NCBI RefSeq assembly: GCF_014863355.1 | Contig: NZ_JACZEP010000001.1 | Coordinates: 1,054,001-1,118,000, forward strand | Reading direction: 5' to 3' | DNA: 64,000 nt | Origin: Aminobacter carboxidus | Lineage (GTDB): Bacteria; Pseudomonadota; Alphaproteobacteria; Rhizobiales; Rhizobiaceae | Shown: piece by piece, positions 17,194-26,179 of the stretch | Position numbering within the stretch: the stretch's first letter is position 1 | Layout of the letters: every line of letters begins with the position of its first letter | Notes under the pieces: generated by a model | Seen by the model: the letters and a program-made list of their open reading frames with translations, nothing else | What the model was told of the DNA's origin: nothing | Databases searched by the model: none | Made by a program: the position numbers and the translations under genes

Positions 17194-18087
17194 ATGCCTG
17201 TTTATGAGCTTGCAGCACTGGGTGCGGCGACATGCTGGGCCATCACCGGGTTGATTTCGGCGGGGCCAGCCGGGCATCTCGGCGCGCCGGCGTTCAACCG
17301 GCTGCGTCAGCTCTTCGTCACCGGGCTGCTGGCACTCTATGTGCTGGCGACCGGCACATGGCGCGAACTCGACGCCAGCGTTGCCGGGCCGCTGTTACTT
17401 TCGGGCCTGATCGGCATCTTCGCCGGTGACACGCTGCTGTTTGCGGCGTTGAACCGGCTCGGCCCTCGCCGCTCCGGCATCCTGTTTGCCCTGAACGCGC
17501 CGATTGCCGCCGTGCTTGGCTGGCTGATGCTGGGCGAAGACCTTTCCGCCAAGGCCGCAGCCGGCATCGGCCTGACGGTCGCCGGCGTGCTGCTGGCGAT
17601 CCTGTTTGGCAAGCGCCGCGACCAGCTGCATGCCTGGGAAACGGTGAAGGGGCCGCTGTGGATCGGCGTGGCGCTGGGGCTCGGGGCCGCGACCGGCCAG
17701 GCGATCGGCTCGATCATCGCGCGGCCCGTCATGGCGACGGGCATCGACCCGTTCCTGGCATCGATGCTGCGCGTCGGCATTGCCGCCTTCTGCCTAACGG
17801 TGCTGCTGCAACTGCCGATCCCCGCGGTGAAGCCGAAGGGGCCTCTGACCTGGAAGGTGGCGTTGCTGACGGCGCTGACCGGCTTCATCGCGCTTGCCGT
17901 CGGCATGACGCTGCTGTTGTTTGCGCTGTCTGGCGGCAAGGTCGGCATCGTCTCGACGCTTTCGGCGACGTCGCCTGTCATCATCCTGCCGATGCTGTGG
18001 GCGCGGACCGGTGAACGCCCCGCCGGCGGCGCCTGGGCGGGTGCGGCACTGGTGGTTGCCGGCATGGCGCTGCTGTTCATGAAATGA
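17194..18087 (+). CDS. EamA/DMT-superfamily transporter
   Basis: A 297-aa membrane protein with ten hydrophobic helices in two EamA repeats; the second repeat begins about residue 155. Marks include AATCWAITGLISAGPAG at the N-terminus, ALNRLGPRRSGILFALNAPIAA in repeat one and LSATSPVIILPMLWARTGE in repeat two. The ATG at 17194 starts just before the first helix; a frame from 17026 adds an unlikely tail. It is probably a metabolite exporter. It ends before a DUF1801 gene on the same strand. Confidence 0.85.
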   Translation: MPVYELAALGAATCWAITGLISAGPAGHLGAPAFNRLRQLFVTGLLALYVLATGTWRELDASVAGPLLLSGLIGIFAGDTLLFAALNRLGPRRSGILFALNAPIAAVLGWLMLGEDLSAKAAAGIGLTVAGVLLAILFGKRRDQLHAWETVKGPLWIGVALGLGAATGQAIGSIIARPVMATGIDPFLASMLRVGIAAFCLTVLLQLPIPAVKPKGPLTWKVALLTALTGFIALAVGMTLLLFALSGGKVGIVSTLSATSPVIILPMLWARTGERPAGGAWAGAALVVAGMALLFMK

Positions 18088-18227
18088 GGCTGGGGTGCGG
18101 CGAGCGCGGTTTTCAGCAGGATTTGTCAAAGCCGTTCGTGCCACTATCCGCACCGCATCGCCACTGTGGCGAGGCCAATGAGACAGGGTGCGGCCATGCT
18201 CCATGCTCTTGCGGCGAGGGTTTCGTT

Positions 18228-18644
18228 GTGCGCGAACTGACAGCCATGCCCGACGCGGTTGCGGCAGCCTTCGATGCGTTTCCGTCACCGGTGCGGGCGC
18301 GGTTGCTCGAGGTGCGCGCCTTGATCCTTGCCACGGCGGCCCAGACCCCAGGTGTCGGGCCGCTGACCGAAACGCTGAAATGGGGCGAACCTGCCTACCT
18401 GACCGAAGCCAGCGGAAGCGGCACCACCATCCGCCTCGGCTGGCCGAAGCCAGAAGGGCAAACATGTGCGGTGTTCGTCAACTGCCGCACCACGCTGGTC
18501 GAGCATTTCCGGGCGCATTTCGGAGATGTCTTCACCTATCAGGGCAACAGGGCGATCCTGCTCGACGCATCCGGTCCACTGCCGACAGAACCGCTGGCGA
18601 TCTGCCTGGCGATGGCCTTGACGTATCACCGACGGCCGCGCTGA
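18228..18644 (+). CDS. DUF1801-family protein
   Basis: About 138 aa from a GTG preceded by GCGAGGG; an ATG at 18246 is an alternative. The DUF1801 pattern is seen in VRARLLEVRALILATAAQ, ETLKWGEPAYLTEASGSG, then CAVFVNCRTTLVEHFRAHF and GNRAILLDAS. These small proteins have a YdhG-like fold and no proven enzyme activity. The longer frame from 18084 overlaps the transporter and is rejected. Confidence 0.8.
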   Translation: MRELTAMPDAVAAAFDAFPSPVRARLLEVRALILATAAQTPGVGPLTETLKWGEPAYLTEASGSGTTIRLGWPKPEGQTCAVFVNCRTTLVEHFRAHFGDVFTYQGNRAILLDASGPLPTEPLAICLAMALTYHRRPR

Positions 18645-18656
18645 CGCTTGCAGTGC

Positions 18657-20081
18657 TCAGTGCAGCTTCGTCACCAGCCTGACCAGCCAGTCGGTCAGGC
18701 CCTTGTAGGGCGGGCGGATCAGGTCGCTGGCCGACGGCTGGTATTTGCGCAGCACCGGCATCGCCTTGGAGAAGGTGAGAAAACCTTCGCGGCCATGGTA
18801 ATGGCCCATGCCGGAGGCGCCGACGCCGCCGAAGGGCAGGTCGGCGCAGGCGAACTGGTAGAGCGTGTCGTTGACACAGACCCCGCCGGCAACGATGCGC
18901 TGTAACATCGCCTCGATCTCGGCCTTGTCTTCGCCAAAGCAATAGAGCGCCAGCTGCCGGTCGCGCCCGAGCACGTAGACGGTGGCCTCGTTGAGTGAGC
19001 CATAGCCGATGACCGGCAGGATCGGACCGAAAATCTCGTCGCGCATAACGGCGCTGTCAGGGGCGGGATCCAGCACCACCGTCGGGGCAAGCAGGCGCAC
19101 GCGCCCTGAAGGCAGCGAGGTCGTGTCGAGCAGGGGAACCTGCTCGAAGCCACGCGTCGCCGAATCGTCGAGCAGGCCTGTCAGGCGGGCGTACTGGCTG
19201 TCGTTGATAACAGAGGTGTAGTCGTCAAAACCCTGGCGCGCATTGTAGCGGGCGCTGACCTCCTGCTTGAGCAGGCGGACGAACTCGTCGCGCTTGTCTT
19301 TCGGCACGAGCACGTAGTCGGGCGCGATGCAGGTCTGGCCGGCATTGAAGAATTTGCCAGTGGCGATTCGCCGTGCCGCTCGCTCGAGATGGGCGCTGGG
19401 GGCGACAATGGCCGGCGACTTGCCGCCGAGCTCGAGCGTGACGGGCGTGAGGTTGCGGGCTGCAGCGGCCATGACCTTGCGGCCGACAGCGGTCGAGCCG
19501 GTGAAGAACAGGTGGTCGAAGGGCAGTTCGGAGAAGGCGGCCGACAGTTCGGCACCGCCGGTGGCGACCGCGACGCGTGACGCCGGGAAGACTTCGGCCA
19601 GTAGCGACTGCAGGAAGACGGCGGTGCGCGGCGTGTGTTCGGATGGCTTGAGGAAGACATGGTTGCCTGCTGCGATGGCCGCTATCAGCGGCGCCAGCGC
19701 CAGGTTCACCGGATAGTTCCACGGCGCGATGATGCCGACGACGCCAAGCGGCACGTGGCGGATCTCGGCGCTGGCCGGCAGAAGCTTCCAGCCGGCCGAA
19801 CGGCGCTCCGGCTTCATCCAGGATTTCAGCTTGCGCAGCGTGTGCCTGATTTCCGACAACACGACGCTGCCCTCGCCGAGCAGGCTCTCATGGCGGGAGC
19901 GGTGGCCGAAATCGGCGCTGATGGCCTCGACCATCTCGTCCAGGCGCACGGTGAAGGCGCGCTGCAGGCGCTTGAGGTCTTGGACGCGCTGGGCATAGGC
20001 CGGCCGCGTTTCGAGCCAGGCTGCGCGCAGCGTCTCGAAGGTAGTCCCGATATCGGGCTGGCTGTCGTTAGCCTTCAGCAT
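18657..20081 (-). CDS. Aldehyde dehydrogenase, coniferyl-aldehyde type
   Basis: A 474-aa NAD(P)-dependent enzyme from the ATG at 20081. ALDH marks: IIAPWNYPVNLALAPLIAA, FTGSTAVGRKVM, the general-base TLELGGKSPAIV and the catalytic-Cys segment FFNAGQTCIAPDYVLVP. The C-terminus GMGHYHGREGFLTFSKAMPV and the lack of an N-terminal extension fit the membrane-associated coniferyl/fatty aldehyde group. The open frame continues upstream to 21032 but through the YhhN gene; that part is a shadow. The start overlaps the shifted end of the YhhN gene by 14 bp. Confidence 0.9.
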   Translation of the reverse strand: MLKANDSQPDIGTTFETLRAAWLETRPAYAQRVQDLKRLQRAFTVRLDEMVEAISADFGHRSRHESLLGEGSVVLSEIRHTLRKLKSWMKPERRSAGWKLLPASAEIRHVPLGVVGIIAPWNYPVNLALAPLIAAIAAGNHVFLKPSEHTPRTAVFLQSLLAEVFPASRVAVATGGAELSAAFSELPFDHLFFTGSTAVGRKVMAAAARNLTPVTLELGGKSPAIVAPSAHLERAARRIATGKFFNAGQTCIAPDYVLVPKDKRDEFVRLLKQEVSARYNARQGFDDYTSVINDSQYARLTGLLDDSATRGFEQVPLLDTTSLPSGRVRLLAPTVVLDPAPDSAVMRDEIFGPILPVIGYGSLNEATVYVLGRDRQLALYCFGEDKAEIEAMLQRIVAGGVCVNDTLYQFACADLPFGGVGASGMGHYHGREGFLTFSKAMPVLRKYQPSASDLIRPPYKGLTDWLVRLVTKLH

Positions 20082-20761
20082 CGTTTTCCGTCGAGCGGGC
20101 GAAGAGATACTGCGCGGCATAATAGGTGCCGAGCACCCAGATGGCATTATAGGGAATGTTCCAGCGGAAGCGGCCAATAAGCAAGCACGGTGTCGCTGAC
20201 CATGAAGAACAGGCCGCCGAGCGCGGCAAGGCGCGCGGCCCGCTGCCTTGGCGTTCCGGCAAGCTGGCGGTCGCGTGACAGCGCCTGGGCGGCCATGGCG
20301 GCCAACACCAGCGCGTAGATCGCCACTGGAATGCGCATCGGTGAAGGCAGATGCGACCACAGCCCGGCGAAGACGGCAGCCGCAAGGATCGCGAACAGGG
20401 CGAAGATCGCCACGTGGCTGCCGAACCTGGAATCGCGGGTCAGTGCCCAGATATAGGCGCAGTGGGTGAGCAGGAAGCAAACAAGGCCGGCAAGGAAATA
20501 GTCGCCCGGCAGCATCAGGAAGAAATCGCCGGCCGCGGCGAAGCCGAGGCCAACTGCGATCGGCACGCCATAGGCGCGCGCGCCCATACCGCGGAGGACA
20601 GCGACAAGCAGAAGCAGCGTCGCTGTCGGTTTGGTCAGGTAATGCAGCCAGCGCCAGGGCGATGTGTCGTCTGGCGCGATCAGGCTGCCAACAATGGCCA
20701 GGACCGCGCAGATGGCGAACAGCCAGTAGAGCGCTGCACTGTTGCGTGTTGCCGTATCCAT
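20068..20761 (-). pseudogene. YhhN (lysoplasmalogenase)-family gene with a frameshift near its end
   Basis: From the ATG at 20761 (GAGGGGAGCG in front) the frame encodes seven or eight membrane helices with YhhN marks (LTKPTATLLLLVAVLRG, GLGFAAAGDFFLMLPGDYF, GLFFMVSDTVLA) and then stops early at 20147. In the next frame the expected family end follows at once: IGRFRWNIPYNAIWVLGTYY and AAQYLFA, ending at 20068. Removing one T of the minus strand at about 20178-20181 joins them as VLAIGRFRWN. Either a real one-base insertion truncates the last helix or it is a sequencing error. YhhN proteins cleave lysoplasmalogens; here co-transcription with the aldehyde dehydrogenase is suggestive, because that cleavage releases a fatty aldehyde. 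Confidence 0.82.
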
Positions 20762-20995
20762 GCCGCGCGCTCCCCTCGTGCTGCCGATGCCAGGATAAGC
20801 CAATGTTTTCGACGGTTTGTCCAGTTACCGGAACGTAAGGTGCGGGAAGGCAACAAAGGCGAGGGTCACCGCGCCGTTGTGCAAATGCGATACGCGTCGA
20901 GCATAACGAGCTGTAAGGCAAATTGCGGTTTACGTTTCGTTCACCATCGCCTACACCGCGACCTCCCTGAAGCCCCGCCGGTGATTTGCGCCCAG

Positions 20996-21700
20996 ATGCA
21001 GAACAAATCCATCCGCTTTCGCGCCCGTTCATTCGTCGCCTTCGCGCTTGTGCCCGAGGCGCCGCTGGAGCAGTGGCTGCTGGATCTCGACCGCTGGATC
21101 GAGAATTCTCCCGGCTTTTTCAAGGGCCGGCCGGTGGTGCTCGACCTCAATACGCTGAAGCCGCAGGCCGGCGAAATCAGCGCCCTGGTGGCGCTGATCG
21201 CCGACCGTGGCATCAGGACTTATGCGATCGAGGCCGACCATATCGATTCGCTCGGTAACGATCTGCCGCCGATGCTGGCCGGTGCCAGGAAGACGATGAT
21301 CGAGGAAGAACAGGTCGACGCCGAAGCGCTGGCACAGGCCGAGCAGCAGGCCAAGACGGCGCAGTCGCCGTCGAACACGCTGATCGTCGACCAGCCCGTG
21401 CGCTCCGGCCAGTCGATCGTGCATCCGCATGGCGACGTGATCGTGATGGGCTCGGCCAGTTTCGGCTCCGAAATCCTCGCCGGCGGCTCGATCCACGTCT
21501 ACGGCACGCTGCGCGGCCGCGCCTTTGCCGGCGCCTGGGGCGACCGCAGCGCGCGCATCTTCTGCCGTCGCAACGAGGCCGAGCTCCTGGCGGTGGACGG
21601 CTGGTACCGCACAGCCGAGGACATGGAGCCGTCGATGCATGGCAAGGCGATCCAGGTCCACCTGGAAGACAACGCCATTCAGGTCGCGCCCCTCAATTGA
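20996..21700 (+). CDS. minC: Septum site-determining protein MinC
   Basis: A 234-aa division inhibitor. The N-terminal domain (about 1-105) has SFVAFALVPEAPLEQWLLDL and FKGRPVVLDLNTL; the C-terminal beta-helix domain (from about 130) has QPVRSGQSIVHPHGDVIVMG, the repeated glycine turns, and RSARIFCRRNEAELLAVDGW. MinC blocks FtsZ polymerisation at the poles when recruited by MinD. The start is the ATG at 20996, although a GTG at 20981 is possible. It is followed by minD and minE. Confidence 0.95.
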   Translation: MQNKSIRFRARSFVAFALVPEAPLEQWLLDLDRWIENSPGFFKGRPVVLDLNTLKPQAGEISALVALIADRGIRTYAIEADHIDSLGNDLPPMLAGARKTMIEEEQVDAEALAQAEQQAKTAQSPSNTLIVDQPVRSGQSIVHPHGDVIVMGSASFGSEILAGGSIHVYGTLRGRAFAGAWGDRSARIFCRRNEAELLAVDGWYRTAEDMEPSMHGKAIQVHLEDNAIQVAPLN

Positions 21701-21717
21701 CAAACGGAGACAGCATC

Positions 21718-22533
21718 ATGGGCAAGGTAGTGGTCGTCACATCTGGCAAGGGCGGCGTCGGCAAGACGACCTCGACGGCCGCTCTCGGCGCCGTGCTGGC
21801 CCAGTCCGGCAAGAAGGTGGTGCTGATCGATTTCGACGTCGGCCTGCGCAACCTCGATCTGGTGATGGGGGCCGAGCGCCGCGTGGTCTTCGACCTCGTC
21901 AACGTCACCCAAGGCCAGGCCAAGCTGTCGCAGGCGCTGATCCGCGACAAGCGCGTCGAATCGCTGTTTTTGCTGCCGGCCTCGCAGACCCGCGACAAGG
22001 ACGCGTTGACCGAAGAAGGCGTCGCCAGCGTCATCAACACGCTGCGCGAAAAGTTCGACTACGTTTTGTGCGATAGCCCCGCCGGCATCGAGCGCGGCGC
22101 CCAACTGGCCATGCGCTTTGCCGACGAGGCGGTCATCGTCACCAATCCCGAAGTCAGCTCGGTGCGCGATTCCGATCGCATCATCGGCCTGCTCGATTCC
22201 AAGACGCTGAAGGCCGAGCAGGGCGAAAGCGTCACCAAGCACGTGCTGGTCACCCGCTATGACGCCGGCCGCGCCGCCCGTGGCGAAATGCTCAGCATTG
22301 CCGACGTGCTGGAAATCCTGTCGGTGCCGCTGCTCGGCATCATCCCCGAGAACCAGGGCGTGCTGCGCGCCTCCAATGTCGGTTCGCCGGTGACACTCAA
22401 CGAGCCGACAAATGCGGCGGCTCGTGCCTATGCCGACGCCGCCAGGCGCTTGCAGGGCGACGACGTGCCGATGGTCACGCCGGTCGAGAAGAAAGGTCTC
22501 CTTAACCGTCTTCTGGGAAGGAGGGTCGCATGA
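21718..22533 (+). CDS. minD: Septum site-determining ATPase MinD
   Basis: A 271-aa ParA/MinD ATPase with deviant Walker A KGGVGKTT (residues about 11-18), FDVGLRNLDLVMG and the CDSPAGIERGA switch region. The C-terminal membrane-targeting helix KKGLLNRLLGRR is present. The ATP form binds the membrane and recruits MinC; MinE triggers hydrolysis. The ATG at 21718 is 17 bp after minC, with CGGAGACAG in front. Confidence 0.97.
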   Translation: MGKVVVVTSGKGGVGKTTSTAALGAVLAQSGKKVVLIDFDVGLRNLDLVMGAERRVVFDLVNVTQGQAKLSQALIRDKRVESLFLLPASQTRDKDALTEEGVASVINTLREKFDYVLCDSPAGIERGAQLAMRFADEAVIVTNPEVSSVRDSDRIIGLLDSKTLKAEQGESVTKHVLVTRYDAGRAARGEMLSIADVLEILSVPLLGIIPENQGVLRASNVGSPVTLNEPTNAAARAYADAARRLQGDDVPMVTPVEKKGLLNRLLGRRVA

Positions 22534-22799
22534 AGCTACTCGATTTTTTCAAGCGCGGCGGCAGCGCACCGGTGGCGCGCGAACGCCTGCAGGTGCTGCT
22601 CGCCTATGAGCGCAACAACCGCAACCAGCCCGATCTCGTCGCTGTGCTGCGCGAGGAGATCATCGCGGTGATCGCCAAGCACGTCCAGGTCAACCAGGAC
22701 GACGTCAAGATCACCATGGATCGCGGCGCCACCACCTCGACGCTGGAAATCGACATCCACATCCCCAACGCCGGCATCAAGGCGTCACCGGCGATCTGA
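22530..22799 (+). CDS. minE: Cell division topological specificity factor MinE
   Basis: An 89-aa protein overlapping minD by 4 bp (ATGA). It has the N-terminal amphipathic KLLDFFKRGG, the MinD-binding helix region ARERLQVLLAYERNN and the C-terminal dimerisation domain with VIAKHVQVNQDDVKI. It drives MinD ATP hydrolysis and pole-to-pole oscillation. Confidence 0.97.
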   Translation: MKLLDFFKRGGSAPVARERLQVLLAYERNNRNQPDLVAVLREEIIAVIAKHVQVNQDDVKITMDRGATTSTLEIDIHIPNAGIKASPAI

Positions 22800-22871
22800 G
22801 CGCGAAAGCGGCCCTGGCAAGGCTGCCTGATCGGTGGAGGGGTTCCGGCCGTCAGTCGGGGCAGGCGGGCC

Positions 22872-23330
22872 CTATGCCTTGCAGGTGGCGAACAGGTCTT
22901 TCGCCGCCTCGCGCGTGCCGTCGAGCGGAAACTCCGCGGAACCGTCCCCGACGACGACCCGAAGCTTGGTCCGGGACGTAAGCAGGTCGACAAGCCGCTC
23001 GTCGAGCACAGCCTTGCCGATCAACAGGTGCAGATCGGCTTCCTCAAGATGCTCGGCCTTGGTGTTGATGGGGACTTCGATGTCGCCCGCGCGGAGGGTG
23101 ACCACGACCGGCCCGCTCTTATTGGCTGGCTCGAATTCATAGGTGAATACCACCTCCTTGCTTCGGTTCTCGCAGGAGAATGACAACGGGGCATAGTCGC
23201 TCTCCGGAGTCCCGTAGATGAGGGACGCCCCGCCATCGCCGCTGGCATTGCCGAACCATCTTATGTCTTCGGCCCGCACTAGCGCTGGTATCAGCAATGC
23301 CACGGCAAAAGCAGCGGTGCGAATGTTCAT
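22872..23330 (-). CDS. Exported hypothetical protein
   Basis: A 152-aa protein from the ATG at 23330 with GGAGG before it. A signal peptide covers about residues 1-20 (TAAFAVALLIPALVRAED). The mature part is beta-rich with two Cys (SFSCENRSKEVVF and DLFATCKA at the end) that could form a disulfide. I do not recognise the family. It converges with minE across 72 bp. Confidence 0.75.
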   Translation of the reverse strand: MNIRTAAFAVALLIPALVRAEDIRWFGNASGDGGASLIYGTPESDYAPLSFSCENRSKEVVFTYEFEPANKSGPVVVTLRAGDIEVPINTKAEHLEEADLHLLIGKAVLDERLVDLLTSRTKLRVVVGDGSAEFPLDGTREAAKDLFATCKA

Positions 23331-23431
23331 CTGAGCCTCCGTCGTTGCTGCCGAGTGTGGCTGCAACCAGTGCCAGACGCAACCGCGGTCGGTTGCGTCT
23401 GGCGCTCAGGCTGTTCCGTCGTGTCGTGCGT

Positions 23432-24391
23432 TCAGACCAGTCGGCCAAGCAACTGGGTCACCCCGGTAACCAGCCCCAGCAACAGCAGCACGAGCAGAAT
23501 GTTCACCGACCGCTTGATGAAATAGTACAATGGCCGGTTGGTCGACTTTAGTGCCTTGTTGCGTGCCAGCAGTGGCGCAAGCCAGGCAAAGACCCTGTTG
23601 GCCAGGCCACGATTGTCTTCCGGCGTGTTGGGCACCACCGAGGCGCGCGTTATTCCCTGATAGAAGAAGTTGAACAGCGCTCCGATTGGGTTGAGCGGGC
23701 GCTTGACGTCGCACATCAAGATGAGGCGATCGGAGTCGGTGTCGTTGCGGACATAGTGCAGGTAGGTCTCGTCGAACATGAGGACCTCGCCATCGCGCCA
23801 GCTCTGATTGCGGCCATCGACATTGATGAAGCAGGCGTCCGAGTTGGGTGTGGCAAGGCCAAGATGGTAGCGCAGGGATACGGCAATAGGATCGGCATGT
23901 CTGGTGAGTTGCGCGCCCGCCGGCAGGAAGGCGAACATCGCGCCATGCACTGCAGGCACCTGCTGCAGTATCTCAACCGTCCTGGGACAGAGCCGTCTCG
24001 CGGAATGGTGCGTGTAGCCGTACCAGTTGAGGTAGAATCGGCTCCAGCCATATTTGAAGAACGTCCGGAAGCCGACATCGTAAGAGCCTGCCGTGCCCGG
24101 ACGTTTTGTGGCGTCGAAGTAACCCTGGCGCACGAGCTCCAGTCCTTCGTCGCGGATGGTCTGCCAGTTCTGGCGAAGCAGGTCTGTTTCGGGGAACTCG
24201 ACCGGGTCGAGAACAGCCTTTGAACCACGCGGCAGCGTGGTCATGAACAACACGCAATTGAACGGCGTGAAGATCGGCCAGCCCTTGCGAATGTACTCGG
24301 ACAGGTTTTTGTAGCGGGCTTCGCCGCGGAACCGGTAGACGTAGACAATACTCGCGGCAACAAGCGCCAGCAAAACCACGGAAACTTGCAT
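23432..24391 (-). CDS. lpxO: LpxO-like aspartyl/asparaginyl beta-hydroxylase
   Basis: A 319-aa membrane-anchored protein from the ATG at 24391 with AAAGGAGA in front. One N-terminal helix (VVLLALVAASIVYVYRF) and C-terminal hydrophobic helices flank a Fe(II)/2-oxoglutarate hydroxylase domain with the HxD motif RHADPIAVSLRYHLGL, the distal His/Arg region YLHYVRNDTDSDRLILMCD and TFFKYGWSRFYLNWYG. LpxO hydroxylates the secondary acyl chain of lipid A at the inner membrane; its presence fits a Gram-negative with modified lipid A. Confidence 0.85.
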   Translation of the reverse strand: MQVSVVLLALVAASIVYVYRFRGEARYKNLSEYIRKGWPIFTPFNCVLFMTTLPRGSKAVLDPVEFPETDLLRQNWQTIRDEGLELVRQGYFDATKRPGTAGSYDVGFRTFFKYGWSRFYLNWYGYTHHSARRLCPRTVEILQQVPAVHGAMFAFLPAGAQLTRHADPIAVSLRYHLGLATPNSDACFINVDGRNQSWRDGEVLMFDETYLHYVRNDTDSDRLILMCDVKRPLNPIGALFNFFYQGITRASVVPNTPEDNRGLANRVFAWLAPLLARNKALKSTNRPLYYFIKRSVNILLVLLLLGLVTGVTQLLGRLV

Positions 24392-24616
24392 AAGTTCTCC
24401 TTTGCAACCATTCCGCGCGAGCAAGTAGGGATGGCGCATTACCGCAGCATTGCGCGGCTGGCGCCTTGTGATTGGTCGCTTGTTGTTCCGTCCACGCATA
24501 GGTCGTTCCGTTGCCTCCAAGACGGGGTCTTTCCGCCCGGCTAGAGGTCTGGGGCTGGCGTCTCAACGGCCCACCAGGCCGCCGGCATTTGTCGGCTCTC
24601 GCGCGGAGGTTGGCGA

Positions 24617-25045
24617 ATGGCAGGAAACGCAAGGTTTCGAATGCGGGTGCGGTCTATCTGCATGGCGGCGCAGGTTGTGGCCTGCACGACGGCCACCGAG
24701 TCGAGCTTCGAAGGCCCCGATTATTCCGACGACACCCGCAAGCTGGAAAAGCGGATGATGGCGGAGGCGGCAGCCCTTGGTACCACGCAAGGGGTGGCGG
24801 GTGCCGCGGCCTCGATGCTTCCGATGGGCGCAATCAGCCTCGTCACCACGACAGCGGGCCGGGCCGGGCGCGATGCGATGATCATCCGCCACGACAAGCT
24901 GATGCGCGCGCAGATCGAACGCGACAATGCCGAATTCTACAAGCGCTACGGCATATCAGACGCAGACGCGGGGCCCGCTGTCGCTGACCAGAGCGCGGGC
25001 GGCCCGAGGCGTTGCGCCAGGCGAGGCGGGGTGAAGCGGTGTTGA
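24617..25045 (+). CDS. Hypothetical protein, possible lipoprotein
   Basis: A 142-aa frame with an excellent ribosome site (GGAGG, 7 nt from the ATG). The N-terminus (about 1-23) is basic then moderately hydrophobic and ends at a Cys-Thr (VVACTT), like a weak lipobox. A charged helix (DDTRKLEKRMMAEAAA), a Gly/Ala hydrophobic stretch and a second helix (RHDKLMRAQIERDNAEFYKR) follow. No family recognised. The last about 20 residues are Arg-rich and may not be conserved. Confidence 0.6.
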   Translation: MAGNARFRMRVRSICMAAQVVACTTATESSFEGPDYSDDTRKLEKRMMAEAAALGTTQGVAGAAASMLPMGAISLVTTTAGRAGRDAMIIRHDKLMRAQIERDNAEFYKRYGISDADAGPAVADQSAGGPRRCARRGGVKRC

Positions 25046-25131
25046 GGGAGCTTGCGAGGCGGCAGGTGTCGTAGCCGCCAAGATGCCGGCCATCGCTGGG
25101 CCGGATCCGACGCCCGGTGCAAGTCGCGTGC

Positions 25132-25151
25132 TGCCGCCAGCTACGGCGGCA
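25132..25151. terminator. Small hairpin between convergent genes
   Basis: A 7-bp perfect stem (TGCCGCC and GGCGGCA) with a 6-nt loop lies between the convergent genes at 24617 and 25159. It has no T tract on either strand, so termination is only a guess from position. Confidence 0.35.
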
Positions 25152-25158
25152 TGGCTCT

Positions 25159-26049
25159 TCACTGCAGCCTGAAATCGCAAATCTCGGCGCTGATGGCGGC
25201 GACCTCCTCGCAGAACTGGACGTGGTAGTCGTTGCGGAACGTTGCGAAGTATTCGAGGTTGGGCAGTTCCATCTCGGTATGCACGACGCAGAGCCGGCCG
25301 TCAGCGATCATGTTCCTGAAGAAGGCGTGCGGCAGGATGGTGACGCCCATGCCGTGAGCGGCCAGATGGGCCAGCGCCACCATATTGTTGCACGAAATCG
25401 TCCGCTTGAACGGCAGGTTGGGGTTGTCGATGACGCTGTGCAGGATCGGCCGCAGGATCGAGCCGGTCGTCTGGATCAGCAGCGGATGCTTGGTGAGGTC
25501 GTTCAGTGTCGCATTGTCCTTGCCGCCCAGAAGCTTCGGACTGCACATCCACACCAGTTCGATGGCGCCAAGCGGCGTGCTGACGAATTGTGGCTCCTGG
25601 ATGACGCGCGGGCAGATGACGAAGTCGAGGCGGCGGTCGACCAGGCGCTCGAGCAGGGACGCGGTGAGGTCGATCTCGGGTTCGAGCGTGATCATCGGAT
25701 AGCGGTCGAGGATGCCCGACAGCAATTCGGGCAGCCATGACAGCGCGACCAGATCGGTGACGCCGAGGCGGAAGCGGAACGACGGTACCGACGATTTCTT
25801 CGCCAGCGAGTTCAGGCGATCATTCAGGCGCAACATTTGCTCGGCGATGGTGCGGATCTCCTCGCCCTTCGTCGTCAGGACCGGCTTGCGCCCGGTGCGG
25901 TGGAAAAGCGGCGTCGAAAACTTGGCCTCGAGTTCGCCGATGCGCTTGGAGATTGTCGACTGGACCATGTTCAGATAGTCGGCCGCGGCCTCGAAACTGC
26001 CCAGCGTACTGACCCAGTAGAGCGCTTCCATCTGCTTGATCGTGAACAT
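25159..26049 (-). CDS. LysR-family regulator of the adjacent ABC/RraA operon
   Basis: A 296-aa LTTR with an AGGAGG ribosome site before its ATG. The winged HTH is clear (KQMEALYWVSTLGSFEAAA, then QSTISKRIGELE), and the effector-binding domain includes FRLGVTDLVALSWLPELLS and MGVTILPHAFF. It is divergent from the RraA/ABC transporter operon with a shared 130-bp promoter region that contains an inverted repeat, so it very likely controls that operon and itself. Confidence 0.9.
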   Translation of the reverse strand: MFTIKQMEALYWVSTLGSFEAAADYLNMVQSTISKRIGELEAKFSTPLFHRTGRKPVLTTKGEEIRTIAEQMLRLNDRLNSLAKKSSVPSFRFRLGVTDLVALSWLPELLSGILDRYPMITLEPEIDLTASLLERLVDRRLDFVICPRVIQEPQFVSTPLGAIELVWMCSPKLLGGKDNATLNDLTKHPLLIQTTGSILRPILHSVIDNPNLPFKRTISCNNMVALAHLAAHGMGVTILPHAFFRNMIADGRLCVVHTEMELPNLEYFATFRNDYHVQFCEEVAAISAEICDFRLQ

Positions 26050-26064
26050 GAATTCCTCCTGATA

Positions 26065-26110
26065 TGAAGAATGGCGATGTCTTCTGATGCATTAATATCG
26101 CTTTTCTTCA
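26065..26110. promoter_or_regulatory. Inverted repeat in divergent promoter, candidate LysR operator
   Basis: Arms TGAAGAATGGCGAT (26065-26078) and ATCGCTTTTCTTCA (26097-26110) are inverted repeats matching at 12 of 14 positions, with an 18-nt AT-rich centre. They lie 16-61 bp before the LysR start and 70-115 bp before the RraA start, the usual place for a LysR recognition/activation site. Confidence 0.55.
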
Positions 26111-26179
26111 GGAGGTGACACTCCTATCCCTTTGATGACTGGAGGCCGCTGGTCCGCGGTCGCCAAGGGAGGAGATATC

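Noticed and set aside
20147-20803. Intact 218-aa YhhN protein
   Set aside because: Ends before the conserved last helix, which is found in another frame; a frameshift explains both.
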